NCBI GenBank assembly: GCA_034190875.2
Contig: CM067353.1
Location: 39,478,073 to 39,542,072 of the forward strand
Reading direction: 5' to 3'
DNA length: 64,000 bases
Source of the DNA: Urechis unicinctus
Lineage: Eukaryota; Annelida; Polychaeta; Xenopneusta; Urechidae
Part shown: positions 22,353 to 38,124 of the stretch, piece by piece
How positions within the stretch are numbered: the first letter of the stretch is position 1
How the letters are laid out: each line of letters opens with the position of its first letter
Translations under genes and position numbers: made by a program
Notes under the pieces: generated by a model
The model's database searches: none
What the model was told of the DNA's origin: nothing
What the model saw: only the letters and a program-made list of their open reading frames with translations

Positions 22353-22708
22353 ATAACAAAAGGATAACTGAATTCACTTCGATGAAACTTGAATAGTGCT
22401 CATAGCCTTTCTGCTTATAGTTGCAAGTCCCAAGCAGATATCTTTCTGTAAAAAAAACCCCGCCCCATTACGTATGAACATTGTTTGAGTGATAAAAACT
22501 CTTCCATAAAATCCTTATAGATATATAACAAATAACAAAAGGATAACTGAAGTCACTTCGATGAAACTAGAATAGTGCTCATAGCTTTCTGCTTAAAGTT
22601 GCAAGTCCTAAGCAGATATCTTCCTGTAAGAAACAAACGCCTTATTACTTATGAACATTGTTTGAGTGATAAAAAGACTTCCATAAAATCGTCATAGATA
22701 TACTAGAT
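22353..22708. repeat. Tandem duplication, period 179 bp, two copies
   Basis: The sequence starting ATAACAAAAGGATAACTGAA at 22353 recurs at 22532 with a handful of substitutions and small indels. Both copies run through GTTTGAGTGATAAAAA to a GATATA end. It is non-coding. Confidence 0.9.
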
Positions 22709-23199
22709 GTGGTACTTCCCCATCCAAGAAAGCAAACATAACTGCTTGACAACTAAGTTCTAACATCATCGCTGACCAAAGTTGGATTGGCAGCAACGAA
22801 ACGAAACCCTGAAAATAACTCACTTGTTGTATTGCAAACAGTACATAAGCTATATCATTTATGAATAGATAATGTTGCTATGTACTAATCGTAGTTAACA
22901 ACACTATAACAAGGTATGTGTTGGTATCTTGTGTTTTGGTCCTAGCCATATTACTATTCCTATACATCGTTTCGTTTATTGCGAAATGTTATATCTTCTA
23001 AGAAGTCTGACGAATAATCAGTGCTCTCGGGGTACTAAATCATTGTTTCCTGGTTTATCAAATATTACCGAACAGTTCAACGAATGTCAATATCACTGAC
23101 AAGACTACATCATCAGAGCATTCCAATCAAAGTTAAATACTTCTCAAGCAAATAAGTAATCGGTTGTACCATTGCATAGTGATTTATTCATTGCAGTTT
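22709..23199. other. Spacer before unit 0
   Basis: AT-rich DNA with no recognised gene. Similarity to the downstream tandem units begins near 23200. Confidence 0.35.
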
Positions 23200-24400
23200 T
23201 GTAGAAATCCATTCAGTCTCTATGCGGCTGATTCGCATTGAGTTTCAAATTCAAGCTGACTCATCAATACAATTTCATCATCTTGTACAATAAGCTGAGT
23301 TCCCATCATTCATAGCTTTTACTCCAATGTGTACACATTGCATTGCCCAGTTACGAAAGCGAAAAACAATCAATTACTGTGGTATCCGTGCTATATTCAG
23401 CACTCACGTTAATCGCTGCATGTACGCAAATATTAAACTCTGTGTCCCTGACGAAGCTGCTACCACGTCAAAACCACATGTCATGTAATCTAATAAGCGA
23501 ATGATTGCAGTTGCAACTCTTACGTCCTTGGTGAAGACTCTCCTATTTAAGTTTCATTAAAGGGGAAATATTCTGAGAGATTGTTGGTGTTAAACGAACT
23601 TCATATATAGTGTCCCGGAATATCCGAGGAAGTTGCTACTTAATAAAGTCAATATTGATACCTATGAGGTAATGTTACTATTCATTATTTGAAATACCCG
23701 CTGAACGTACACGTGGTTTATTCTATGTGCCCATCAGGCCACACATGCCGGCGCTACGAAGAGTTCAATAGAGACGCTGCTTTGATCAATAAATCGATAT
23801 GGAATTTTCTATTAAAATGTTTGTCATCACCTACTTATTCGTGGGTGCGTGCATGATAAGACGGCATTACAATACAAGGTAAGAATTCCGCTTGATAGGA
23901 TTATTGTTGTATCATTACTACAGCTGACAACTGTTTTAAACTGTTAGATTAACTGAGATCCAGAAACAAAAACACCTGTGCACTACTTTGTAAATTTTGA
24001 ATTACTCATTCAACCTGCGGGAAAAACAACTTACGTGGTGTGCTTAGTTCCGTTGCTAATCAGTAAGTAGATATGCAGCATGCTGCATCGTAAATATAAA
24101 AGAGAATAATAAGCGATACTTGGAACATTTGTCGCAACTCCTTCAATATTGATACTTTTCAGACGATGTGTTTTAAAGTTATATTTTACTGATTTAACGT
24201 GTTATAAGCAACTGTTGGGCGACAATATGGCGTTTATAATCCATGACTGTGCTAGTACCAAACCGACTGTACATTTAACAACCCACTAAATAGTGCTCAC
24301 CTTGACAATCCCCATTGGGTATGCTGTTTCAGTCAATATATCGATTCTTATGGATGCTACCTCATCTGCCTGGTATTTACGTGGCGAATCAACCATCCAC
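23200..24400. repeat. 'Unit 0': diverged relative of the downstream tandem unit
   Basis: 23240-23935 aligns with 40200-40915, for example at CTGCTTTGATCAATAAATCGAT and ATGTACGCAAAT. 23936-24360 then aligns with about 46005-46370, for example at ATACTTGGAA and CGCAACTCCTTCAAT. The join is continuous here, while units 1-3 carry several extra kilobases between the two halves. Divergence from units 1-3 is much greater than among them. Confidence 0.75.
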
Positions 24401-27400
24401 ATTTGTGGCAATTTTAGTCGAGTTGCTTATGCTTGATATGACTCAATCAAGGGGTTACATATTATTATCACCAAGGAACCGCAACAAAGCATTAAATGAA
24501 GTTCATAGTTATGCGCAATCGCTATATATAATGATTACAACTGAATGACCGCCAGTCGTGTCTTTTGATTCGAGAATATGTGACATGAACTGCCACATGT
24601 CAGCTGGTAAGGTCAAAGTTACTAGAGCACGCGCGTGTGATTTGTAATGTCACGGAAAGCACGTGAATACGATGCCTGGATGTTGCTGCGTCATGTGGTA
24701 ATTGTGATTACATTTACACGACAATTTGATGTTGTTGTAATTATCGGTTGTTCTGAGTGTATATTGACTAATTCGTAGGCCTCGCAGTTTGGAGACTGGT
24801 TAAAACAACTGATCAGATTACTAAGAAAATAGCTGGTACTCAAATTGCCACGTGCACATCGTGACACTCGTTTCTGTGAGCGTCAGTCGAAAGTTAGCTA
24901 TTCATTTCTGGACTCGGAAGCTATATACTTTAAATCGATAGACTGGCTACGCCCCGAACCTTTTTTATTACTCCCAACACCATCATATAGTCTGAAACCT
25001 GTCACACAGCACGATAGCTCAGATACCGTGACCTCTCATCCCGTTCTGGTCACCCATCTCAATTACTACAAAGCACATTTCTTTTCTTTTGTATGACCTC
25101 TGGAAATGTCCATGCATCATTTCTAGCGGACAGCTCAATCTCACTACTCTCGCATCTAGCCTAAGGTAGAACACAGCAATGGAATAACCAGAATATCACA
25201 AACTAACCCCGATCCCCACAAGCCCCTACCCCCTCATTCTATTCCCCGTGGCTTGAAGGTGATTACCATATTACAATAAAATTTCAAGTGACTTTATTCA
25301 TATATGCTGTTGAAACCATACAAAGAGTCAAGAGAGCTTACTTCAGTCTCCCGATAACAGGTACAGTGTGTACCAGATGGAAGATAAATGTAAAGATGAA
25401 TAAACAAAAACCATAATTTTGCTAGTTAATGTGGTTTTATCATTGTACTCTGAGCACATTTAATGATGTGGACAAATGTTTGCATATAGCACACAAAGTA
25501 TTTCCCTTTTACATCCATTTCATTGTTCTACGAATATAAAATAATGATGATAGTCATATCCTTAATTATTCCTCTAACTAAGGTGCAGGTGTCAACACTT
25601 CATCTCAACGAAAACAGCCAGAGAGTGTGTGTGCTGCAGAAGTGATAGATATAACGGAGGAATGGACATGCTTTACCTGGGGGTAGGACACTTCGCATTG
25701 GGGCTGACCTGCTTGAGTGATAGCTTGAGCTGTGTTCGGGTTTTCATTAGAGTGAATAAATGCTAGAAGCAGGGGAATGGATTATACCATTTATTTACTT
25801 ATTTAATTACATTTCCCCTGATCATAAGTAAACATTGCTTCAAAAAATGTTGCATGATTCAAAGCTAATACCGAATCTTCAGTATCAACTTCCTGTCCTC
25901 TAGTAGTGCCTGCTAACATTCCGGGTACAGCTGTTCATGTCCCACGTGCTCATTGACGACTTGTCTTGTAACAGAGGATCACTTTGCTCCGTTCAGCGTG
26001 TTTATTGTGCGCTCCAATGGGTTAAACACAATGCCTATGTTTATATACTGATGATATTTCCATTAAATTTGATAACCCTATAGCAACAATTGGGTACATA
26101 TAACCATATCGTCATGTTTGTCATCAAAGGGGTTGTTGCGAATGTGAATCCAATTTGATTACATGCCAATGTCAACGCACCAAAGCACACACTGCCTAAT
26201 GCTACCCCAATTGCGCAAGGTACATATTGTGATATCTGATATTGCCAAAGCCATTGGCAATAAAGATGCATTCCATAACTTGTTAGATCCACACGACAGG
26301 ACATTATGATGGAATAAGATTAATGATCCGGCTCGCATCATAAAGATTATTTTCTATGCTGCCACTAGCAATTTATAGCTGCAACTCTATCAGAATAGTT
26401 GTCACATTTTTAGTGCAGAACATCAAATAAAAATAACACTGTAATGTTAAACAAGGGAAGGTATAGGGTAAGGAAGATAACTCACATACATTTGATAACC
26501 CGTTTGTAGCCATTGCAACACTGGCAATAACATATCCTAATCAACCACACATTTCACATGCAATTGAATGGAGCGTCCAAGCCCTCGTATATTATATATT
26601 ACAGCAATAGCCGTTGAAAACACATAATTAGCAAATATACTTGAACGCGTTATTATGACCATTTGGTCGTTTGCAACGTAATTAAATTTTCCCTTCAAAC
26701 TCAAGAGCCACAATATTTCCATGACGATTTCAAATACACCACGCACATAGTCCAATAGCAATGTCTAAAATGAATGCTGAAAGTAATTATTTGAATCTAC
26801 TTCGTTAATAATGCGTAATATGGACCGCGACAAATTCCGATGATATATCATCTTTACATATCAACATCATATTACCTTAATAAAGTGCGTTGACTTTCTG
26901 TCACCTGCCCAAATGGTTTATGCGGAGCCATGGACTATTACATAATTAAACCCCTTGGTGAAAAATTCCACTGCGATGTCTGCTGCTTCTGGTTAAAGAT
27001 GTACATTTCAAAACAAAAACATTTTAAGCTGACATATTTCTATGCAAATAGTGCTGATTGAAGTATGATATCTCTCAAATTGTAAATTAGTATTTCTAAT
27101 CTGTACCTTTGGAAATGACAACTAATAATAAACATACCTTAACCCGATTTTTCAGTGCGCACCATTTTATAACCAATACCCGGGCGTCAAACCAATGCTT
27201 GATTAGACGATTTCTCTATCCCCGTTGATATTTGCCCACCATGTTGCGAAAATATTTTCATTAGCTTACACATTACCATGCACATTAAGGCTTCCCCATT
27301 ATTCGCTTGGCACTCAACACATGCATTACTAGTCGAATAGTTTCGGTGTATGAAGCCATTTATTACACGAATGGTGACGCCTGTTTTATGAGATGGAACT

Positions 27401-28186
27401 GGTAGTGACTCCATTGGAAAAATATGCAGTTGACTGGGTGATATACACACAAATACATCACTCACTAACTCTAAAACGACTACTACTGAAGGAATCAGCA
27501 TTAGCGGCAACATACATATCAGAAAACTATTTCAACAACTTAATTGGAAATGTGGATAAGCATCCCTGATTTGTGGGTACTAAGAAATGAATAATTTGCA
27601 TAGAGGAACTGATCTACCTTTACCACAATGCCACTTGTGGTCATGTGATATATAAAGACTCATTGTTGGCGAAGCATATGACACACATTAATGTTAATGT
27701 TTTACCATTAGATGATGCATCCGAAAACACGATCCCCGTGAATGCTGTTTTCTGAGTAGCTGAGAAGACTTTTAGAATTAAAGTGAATGACGTTTTATTT
27801 TCCTTATCCACTTGAACATAGAATTAACGTGTCCATTGCTCACAATCAATAATACTTATCAGATGCTCTCTACTATATAGGATTCCTTATATGCATCACA
27901 GAACTTTCGTCGATCATCATCCTAATAACTATATGAACCAGGGAATGCAACAATACGTTAAATAATAGTAAGTTGTTGACATAGCTGTGTTTCAAAGAGA
28001 TAGCACAATGTAATTGCGGAATAGTACTACTCGCTCCACCCACCACAAATAAAAGCCGATTTGACGGATTATTTTACCATCATAGTCGACAATCACAATG
28101 TTGGACACACAATAGCTTATTGTCGATTGGTAAAAATGTTTGGTCTATATGGGCCCTGCCAATGTTATCAACAGTTTATTATTTTC
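24401..28186. other. Intergenic DNA, no recognised gene
   Basis: The minus-strand frame 27187-27513 (108 codons) starts with a hydrophobic stretch and has two CxxC-like pairs near its C-terminus. The frame 26041-26304 is hydrophobic. Neither matches a family I recognise, and no convincing exon chain connects them. The rest is unremarkable. Confidence 0.35.
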
Positions 28187-28345
28187 CTATCTTGCACGTA
28201 AACTAACAAAGACATCCCATCTGTTAATGATGCGTGTCTTTACTGTTGCTGCATTGCATTGTTTGGCGCATTTAAATGACTGATCAATTATCACACCTAA
28301 ATCCCTTTCCTCTGGCACATCATCTAGAATACTAGACCGTATAAG
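28187..28345 (-). mobile_element. LINE reverse-transcriptase C-terminal fragment
   Basis: The minus strand encodes DDVPEERDLGVIIDQSFK followed by CAKQCNAATVKTRIIN. This matches the (E)RDLGV..D..LK....QC..A..KA block after the catalytic domain in CR1/L2/Rex-type reverse transcriptases. The match covers about 45 residues. Upstream in the same frame the similarity fades quickly, so this is a truncated fossil. Confidence 0.7.
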
Positions 28346-28984
28346 TTCACTACAAAAAAGTGTGAGTACTAACGATTGTACAAAAGTGGGACATAATCCA
28401 AAGAATAAAATATATTGACACATAAGAGGTGTTTGAATTAGGTAATTGAAAAACAACCTTACCTAAAAATCAGAATTAAATCAACACACCTTTATTGAGG
28501 GACATTCTTGTTTTACAATGCAATAACGGAAATCTAGGTAATTTAGCGTGGTCGCAAACATGCGTTTCTAAAGTTAAATCATCGCAGTAAGATGATAACA
28601 TGATTATGATTACACTAATTCATTCAAAACTATATCTCAATGTTGTAATATTCTTATCATGACTCGACTACCTATTAGTAATGTGAAACTTAACATCACG
28701 CTCAGGAAACACGAAGGTAGCTCAACTCTCAGCAGACACAAAAGCAGGTCAAGTGAGCATTGTGCAATTAGCCCCTCACGCCCCCTCCTCTTTATGAGTT
28801 TTCACTTTTGAGATTTTTTCCGATTTAATATTATCAGATTGCTTTGATCACCCAGTAAGCTCTGGGGTCCAATGCGTCGCACCTCCCAATGGCGGACAGC
28901 AGAGCCGTATTTTACATAGTTCATTTTATTTTACATATCAGTTTCTGGTGCTCATTTGTAATGCAAGGTCTGCAATGAGATGTG
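28346..28984. other. Spacer before module B copy 2
   Basis: No recognised gene. Weak similarity to sequence just right of 6110 cannot be confirmed by eye. Confidence 0.3.
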
Positions 28985-30425
28985 CGTACATTTATAGTGT
29001 AATACGCCAACCCGCATATCTTGGGCGATTACTCGCTCGGCGGGCTGTACAGCATCAAGCCGGCTTGACGACTGTAAGCCACAGCGCTGTTTTTATAGCC
29101 TGTCGGATTGCCTGAGCATTTAGGCTAGGAATGTTTGGAGAAGGGGGACGCTGGAAAGAGGATTGGTGTGGGAATGGGGAGGGTCTCTAATTGGTCAATG
29201 ACCTCACCATGGAATGATTGTGATTGTTGCCTTTGGTCAAGTGAAGAACTTGGGAAACTTACATCCAAAACGACGCCTGTATAACAGCAACGTTATAACC
29301 ATTTGCAGTTAGATGAATTTGCTAGAGGGCCTGAACACATACAAAGAGCAAATTATTTGCAAGCCAAAAGTTTTTAAATCGTAAGGAATATTTTTGAAGC
29401 CGGTATTGGGAATAAATATTGAAATCACATACTGCTTGCTGGACAGCAAACACGCTTACAATTATGAAATGATAGGGATCACATTGCGAGATTCATTTAC
29501 ACTAATATTACTTAATGGGATGTTGTCAACATTAAAAAGATTATGAATACGGTTGATAGGTCATGTCACCAATTGTGTGAGGTCATGTCACAAAATATGG
29601 AAAATCTTCCAACAAAAGAGAGGTCATTTTGCATTGAGCGGCAGAGGTGATCACTGTATGTGTGAATGAACCTAGCTATATTTAGATCTCTGGAGGGGCA
29701 AGATGCAACGAATGCCCGCCTAGTTCCAGCATCCCGCTAACAACAAATGCCTCGCCAATGCTTCCCGCAGAGCGCTTTGTCGCATCAATACAATGGCGAT
29801 CATGGATGTGATTATAAGAATTAACTCTTAGATTGTTTGGAACAAATTGTTTATAAGCCACTTAAGATTGATGGTAAACAAAAGGTTGTGCTGTAGTTGG
29901 TAACCAGCGGCTGTGATGCTGTCTGTGTTAAGCACCATATCGTACGCCAGTGAAAGGGATGACTATCATAAGATCCAGTATACTCTAGTAGAATTGTGTA
30001 CAGTAATTTTTAAACAAAATAAGCACTAGCATTTCGCCATGCACGGTTTTATTTAAATCTTTTGACGAGCCATTGTTCTCTGCACGGGTAACATGATACC
30101 GTAAATGATATCATTGTCCTGTTGGCGGCGCTTATTCTCGTCATGTTTGGCTCTCAATTTACCCGCGGAGCAGTGTGTGCCAAGGCGGGTCGAATGTTTG
30201 ATGGATGACCTGCTGAACGAGTGGTTTGTAGCCCCTATTGTGATCAAGGATCCAAATACCCTCCCTATATCACTCGTTTAGATGGAACTCTGAATTTGCC
30301 AGTTATTCCAACTGCGCATTCAAACTTTGGTAGCTATATTTATCAACATTCTTCGTGAATAGGTTTTGATGTAACACGTGTCAACGTGGCGCGTACGTGT
30401 CATGTTATTGGACGCCTGGAAAGTC
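28985..30425. repeat. Module B, copy 2 (inverted relative to 4510-6110)
   Basis: Reverse complement of 4510-6110 with moderate divergence and small indels. The right end carries the remnant of the LINE motif A seen in copy 1. The minus-strand frame 30053-30247 is a chance frame. Confidence 0.8.
30380..30425 (+). mobile_element. LINE reverse-transcriptase motif A remnant, second copy
   Basis: The plus strand encodes RVRVMLLDAWKVG at the place paralogous to the motif A fragment at 4510-4550. The LLDA core fits family expectation. Similarity stops at the module A/B boundary. Confidence 0.45.
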
Positions 30426-30443
30426 GGTTATTCGGCTAGACGG

Positions 30444-32290
30444 CATCTTCCGCACAGGATTCTAATTTCCCTATCCCACCCTCCCGTCTAAATCTATCAT
30501 GCTGTATTCAGTTTAAGCTACAAACTGTGCAGGTTCGGATAAATTGCCCCCCTCTCCCCCCCCCCCCCCCCCCCCCCCTCACCACACCTTTGCTACGTGG
30601 GATGTAACCTGGTACTATCATTTGTTGTATGCACTTGGTTTAAATTAACTAGCCCGGTTTTCTCAGCAAAGTTGCTGCAAAAGGTTTGGTATTGAACTAT
30701 CACTTAACTCTTAACACGCTTTAGTATTTACTATATGACCAACCAATATAAAGATAATAATAGTGTTGTGCTTCAGGTATTTACTGAAAAGAGGATTAGT
30801 ATGATATTGATTCAAAAATGTATATGCCAAATATTTTTTTATGTTTACCTGTAATATACTATAACTTATATACATTTTTTATCAGTGTTGTGATATAGAT
30901 ATATGAATGATAATATAGAAATAACTCATTGATTTATATATTGCACTGTAAGCGTAACACCGAACGACAATGAGTCGTCAAACATTCATGAGTTCTTATT
31001 CAATGCTTTTAAGCCAAGGAAGCATTGGAATTAACGACGAGATATTATTATCATCCTATACATCTCCGTTGTTCTAGTACTATCAAATGTGACATGCCTT
31101 TGTAGAGGCTGAACTTGCAAGCGCTCATACTAAATATTTATGACGTGCTTGGCAATGACTTCAAACAAAAACGTGTTGAGCGCTAAATTTATGTTACATG
31201 GCAATGGGTTTCCAAATAACAGATATCATGAGTGCACCAAGTGCAGTTCAGTGAGACTATTCGCGAGCGTGACTGGTAATGTGTTGAGTATTGCCCAATA
31301 AATCATAGTAAATGGGATAATCACAGGGTTTGTAGGGGTTTTTAAATGTAGTCGTTCGAATACGGCTTCACTGGATGCTTCTGTGAAAATGATGCCCTAC
31401 GGTTCTTTCTCTTTTAAGACTTTGTCATTATGTCATATGTGGCATCAGGAGACCAGCTTCTTTTAATGCTGACTAAGGAATCATGTTTCTGAGAAACTAA
31501 ACCAAAGCTTAAAAGTTACATTACAGATATTAATGCATTTGCAACATTACGAAGGTAAATTGTTTGTTAAGTAGTATTTGTCTTCAAACACAGTTTTTTA
31601 ATTTGTTTTTAGACATAGCAAGACTGGACGACCATGTGAACAGCAGTTTTAATGAGGTGCTGCATATATCTTGCTGTTCTTTTTGCTGTGCCAGGATGAG
31701 TAATACATAATACTCACAAAATTCATAATTACCTTCTTTTGATATGGATTATAGAAATAGCATCGAGATACAATTGATCGAAATCGACCAACATTTGAAG
31801 TGCAATCATAGCGTACAAATAAATGTAGAATAGCAATGTTCCCTCGAGATTTGGTAACTTTTCACAGATGCGATAATCATTAACAAACTTGATACAACGC
31901 AACATTGATTGTCCCATTAGAGGTGGCCTACAAGACTTTGCTCCAGGAGTCACAGGAGCAATTGAAGGATATATTGATAAGTACCCTAACAAAGAGCCGT
32001 AAAACATTACGGATCATTCTTAAAAGGGTGTGTTATAAATAATAACACAGCAGATACAAAGTTGTGACATCAGCATATTCGCCTTCGACATTACGACCAA
32101 TTGGTCATTGTAAGCGTCTTGACAATAGCCCGATAATGTGGGCGAGAATGAGATGAAAAACAATACAGCCCGGTGTTTTAGCAAAATAACAATTCGCCAA
32201 GAATTATTTGCTTCACTTAACTCTTAATTACAGTCGCAGTTGCAATTTAACACCGTGAACATACACCATGCTTCCGCGGTAAGCCGAACA
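30444..32290. repeat. Module A, copy 2 (direct repeat of 2577-4500)
   Basis: Same-orientation copy of 2577-4500, with a C-rich tract at about 30547-30580 and the same right end near GTGAACATACACCATGCTTCC. The flanking modules are inverted relative to copy 1. Confidence 0.8.
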
Positions 32291-33739
32291 ATGGTCCCAT
32301 GTGCTGTGATTTTCACTGCTGTACACGAGACCGCCACCCTTAGATGCTCGAAGCTTACACTTTGAATCTAGAGCATATAGACCCATCAAAGCTTTGTTAC
32401 TAACGATGCATCATTAGTTCATCGGTAAACGTCATCCCAATAACATACACAGTACATGGGTCAGTCTGAATGGAAATATGGGTTTTGTATTGTGAAAATA
32501 TTTTAACTGAATCTCAATCACGTATAGTTGACTTTTGGTGAGGTTGATATGACCCTCATATTTAATCTGCTTCGCTATAGTATTCCATGAGGTCGCAATT
32601 GAATTGATCAAAATATGAGCAGCGTTACTATTTTGTTATCATAGGGTGAAAGTGCGATATACAATCAACTTTTCATAAGATGGAAGAGTCTCTCTAAACT
32701 ATTCCCACAGGCTATATTTATTAGCTGATGGTAATGATTTGAAACCAAGAAAACTTTATTTGCATATTGAGTCATTAGTATGCATTCATTATAAAGCAAC
32801 TTCGTAATCTATAAGTCATCTACCCAATGAAGCATCACGAAACGAATATGAAACGCATTTGAATGGTAAAGACACATTGTTCACCAACTACTGTGTCCAA
32901 ATAGCTGTGATGACGAATTAATACCATCGACATGTTTTTGAAACTAGTTAACTATAAGCACCGAAAGAGCATTGTCTCATGACGTCAATAAATAAGGAGG
33001 AGCTATTTTCGTCATTTGAACTGGCATGACCTTACACAACTACCCCACAGACGCATCGGGTGAAACTGCAGATGCGAACGATAGGAAACCATCAGCTATG
33101 ATAGCACCGTACTTGTTATTCTAACGGCAAGAAAATCAAATAGCCAGGTGTAACAAAGTATACGGGTATTGTAGCATCTTCAATTTTTAGATACAAGTCT
33201 GTCAGAATAAATGTTAGGTCTTTGATGGGAGTATCAGAACTCTCGGGATAGATAAGGTACCAGAAAAGTAGGTCAACTGTTTTTGGCTCTAGATAAAAAA
33301 AAACAGTGGATGGTGCTTGTTGGCAATGTGATGACATCCTTGTCTTGTGGGTTGCTGCAATGACAATGACGTCGCTCAGTCATTCCCCTAACATTTACTC
33401 ACTGCATATCATTTTATCATTATCATATATCACTAGGAGAAATATCACCATCTATACATTGCATTGTTCCCTCCATTATACACAATATTGTGGATTATGG
33501 TTTTGGGTAAATCCTTACTCACATAGCATTGTTTTGTCATATTATGTCTCACTTAATCAGGACCAATGTGAGCATTTAAACAATTGAGAACATTTATACC
33601 TCCTACTTACGTTTGAGAGATATATCTTTGGTTATTAGTATGACATTTATTGTTTATGTTTGATGATTTTATCAAGTAAAAACGATATACCTAGTCTCTG
33701 TGTGATGCTGACCACCTATGTCAACATGACATAAGAGGC
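32291..33739. other. Spacer between module A and arm X, copy 2
   Basis: No match to the corresponding spacer 1411-2576 was noticed. A short stretch at 33072-33115 resembles 645-695 of arm X. Open frames at 33116-33337 (-) and 33306-33587 (+) have no recognisable domain. Confidence 0.35.
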
Positions 33740-35458
<1,719 letters not shown>

Positions 35459-36999
35459 ATTGAAAACAGATGTTCCCTAAACGTCCCACCTAAAGCAATC
35501 TCTGCACGGTTATCATTAATGATATGGTGATAGCATTAGCTGAATGGAAAAGCATATATATTGAACAATACAAGTAATTGAGGTCCAAATGATATTAGAA
35601 AATTTAACACAATGCTGTGAATAAGATGTTTTGTTATATGCAATGTGATTGTAGTTGGTGCGGTATTCAGGAAGTAGCATAAGACTACGAGTCTAACATG
35701 AAAGAAATCATCTGGAATAGATTTGCACTTATGTGGTCAAATTTATGATACACATATGGATAAGACAACATTATGAACAAGAAAAATGGTCACTTTTGAC
35801 GTTCAACCAAAATAATTACACAATTTGCCGTTACATAGCGTTACACGAGCGAGATTCGGATATGATATATACAGATGGATATGATCTCCATTAGACCGAA
35901 AACATCAAAAAGTGCGAATACTAAATATCTAATATTTCCTTGTCTGGTGTAACCTCTCCTCTCTGTATTGGCTTCATTAATGTTTTTCTATGCGTCTGTA
36001 GGAAGAGTGAATGACCGTACAAGCCCACGCTTCTGCCATTCAAACGAAGATTTAATGCAGCAACATCAGTCACAAAGCTCTGTCGGATTGTTTTGTTCTA
36101 GTATGACATTGTTATCTTGTTGCCTTTAAGGGTTGCAATCTCATGTTCAACAGTGAAGATCACAAAGCACGGAACCTTAACATGACCAGGTTTATGGAGT
36201 GTTGCTGGCTTATGGCCGATACTTGACAACGTCAACCAGTACAAAATATAAGTGATAGATTTACCGTGTACCAAACTTACATATAGTTTTGGTTTATGTG
36301 GGTTTTAGCGTCTCTGGTCGATGTATGCCTTGGACATTAAGTCTTCATCTTGTGGACGGGGGCATAAAACCCATTATAAATTTACCCCCATCCATCATGT
36401 GACTAAGCATGCATATGCAGCCCAACATAATGTAGAGTTTGCCGCTGACCAGACTGCATACGACTCCTGTAATACAACATTACATCGTTTACAATCCAAC
36501 AAAGCTCTCTGTTATATAGAGGACTGCTGATGACAGGGGAACACAGTCGGATAACACCTATTTGCGCATATCGGTCGCGTTTTGGCGTTTATGGCAAATT
36601 GTTTAGTAGTAGGAAGTCGAATAATCAATTATTTGATTTTTTAAGATGTAAATCAATGTAAACGTAAAGCCTGAAAAAATCTTTGATAATTAGCAGGAGG
36701 GATACAATTTGCTAATACAATTTCATTGAAAGTGGTTAGTCGATGGACACAGCTCATGGTATTTCGTAAGGAGCGGTCCAAATGGCGCATAGAGGGTACT
36801 TAATTGTTGGATGTCGGAGGTTATAGACTCATGGCACATGTGATTTATATGATCTGTTTTAACAACAGCTCGTTCTTCTCCATGCATTAAGAACTACAAT
36901 AATGTGCTGAGTCAGCGAGTGTGGGTGTATTCCGGTAGGCGCTGTGATTAGCAGAATCTCATAATCACTTTCAAATACCTGATTCAGTGATAGTTACGC

Positions 37000-37004
<5 letters not shown>
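35459..37004. other. Intergenic DNA between inverted repeat and FUT array
   Basis: No gene recognised. The plus-strand frame 36321-36530 has no family features. Confidence 0.35.

Positions 37005-37080
<76 letters not shown>
37005..37080. repeat. (TA)n microsatellite, about 76 bp
   Basis: TA run with one CTA interruption. It is directly followed by TTACATGCAGAGACCGCT, which also occurs to the right of the TA array of unit 2 (near 48622). Confidence 0.95.
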
Positions 37081-37083
<3 letters not shown>

Positions 37084-37819
37084 CATGCAGAGACCGCTCT
37101 GGTGAATGTCGCTCTTGTCCGATTGTGTGCTAGCCGTTTTGGTTCAAACAGAAGAATAGTTTTTAGAATACACCAAATGCAATGTTTTATACGCGGTTAG
37201 GGTGTCGTATTCTTGATCTTGAGTCAATGCGCTGCATAAAGTCCAACAGGTATCAGCGAGAGATAAACATGCAGTTTAGAAGTGTACCATGGTCTTCATT
37301 GTGGAAGCCTGGGACAGAATACATCTAGCTGTGATCATGCAAAGCGTTGTGCGTGATGTTATCGGCAACGAACATGATTCAAATTGTGTTGTGGTTCAGA
37401 CATTGGCAGGGGAGCTGTAAAATCTACATTTCTACACATTGTTCTGCGCAGGATATATGAATAATTCAATACGAAATACGCCATTGGTCAGCATATGGCT
37501 TTACCAGCCTAACTAATAAAGATGATGAGTCGTCAAATATTCATTTCTCAGCATTAATTCAAAGGCTTGGAAGCCATTGACATCCCGTCCCGCCCGCTGA
37601 CGATCTCCAGTTATAAACATGACAGCCATTTCAAGAGACTGCAAGCTGTACAGCGCCAGCGCTGACATTCCTATCAATGTACATAACTAGATAATTGCTC
37701 ATTTTAATACTAAATGATCTGCAAACTATTCCGGTAGTGGTCACCAGGCAGTTGTGTATGATGTCGGACACGTGCACAAAGCGATAGAATCCAATTACTC
37801 ACGAGCACACATCTGCGTA

Positions 37820-37821
<2 letters not shown>
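37081..37821. other. Left flank of tandem unit 1
   Basis: The two ends match unit 2 near 48622-48700. The intervening 600 bases have no counterpart in units 2 and 3. No gene recognised. Confidence 0.45.
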
Positions 37822-38050
<229 letters not shown>

Positions 38051-38124
38051 CGCAGCCAAAACCTAATGCATATCGATACGGTATCCTATTTCACGACCTA
38101 CCGAGTTGAGACGATAATTATCCA

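Noticed and set aside
26041..26341. Hydrophobic frame with a LAISDI-like stretch resembling a GPCR second helix
   Set aside because: Spacing to the expected Trp and Cys is wrong, no other helices were found, and the signal lies in a different frame from the longer open frame.
27187..27513. 108-codon frame with hydrophobic start and CxxC-like pairs
   Set aside because: No family match, no supporting exon or duplicated copy. Left as possible but unsupported.
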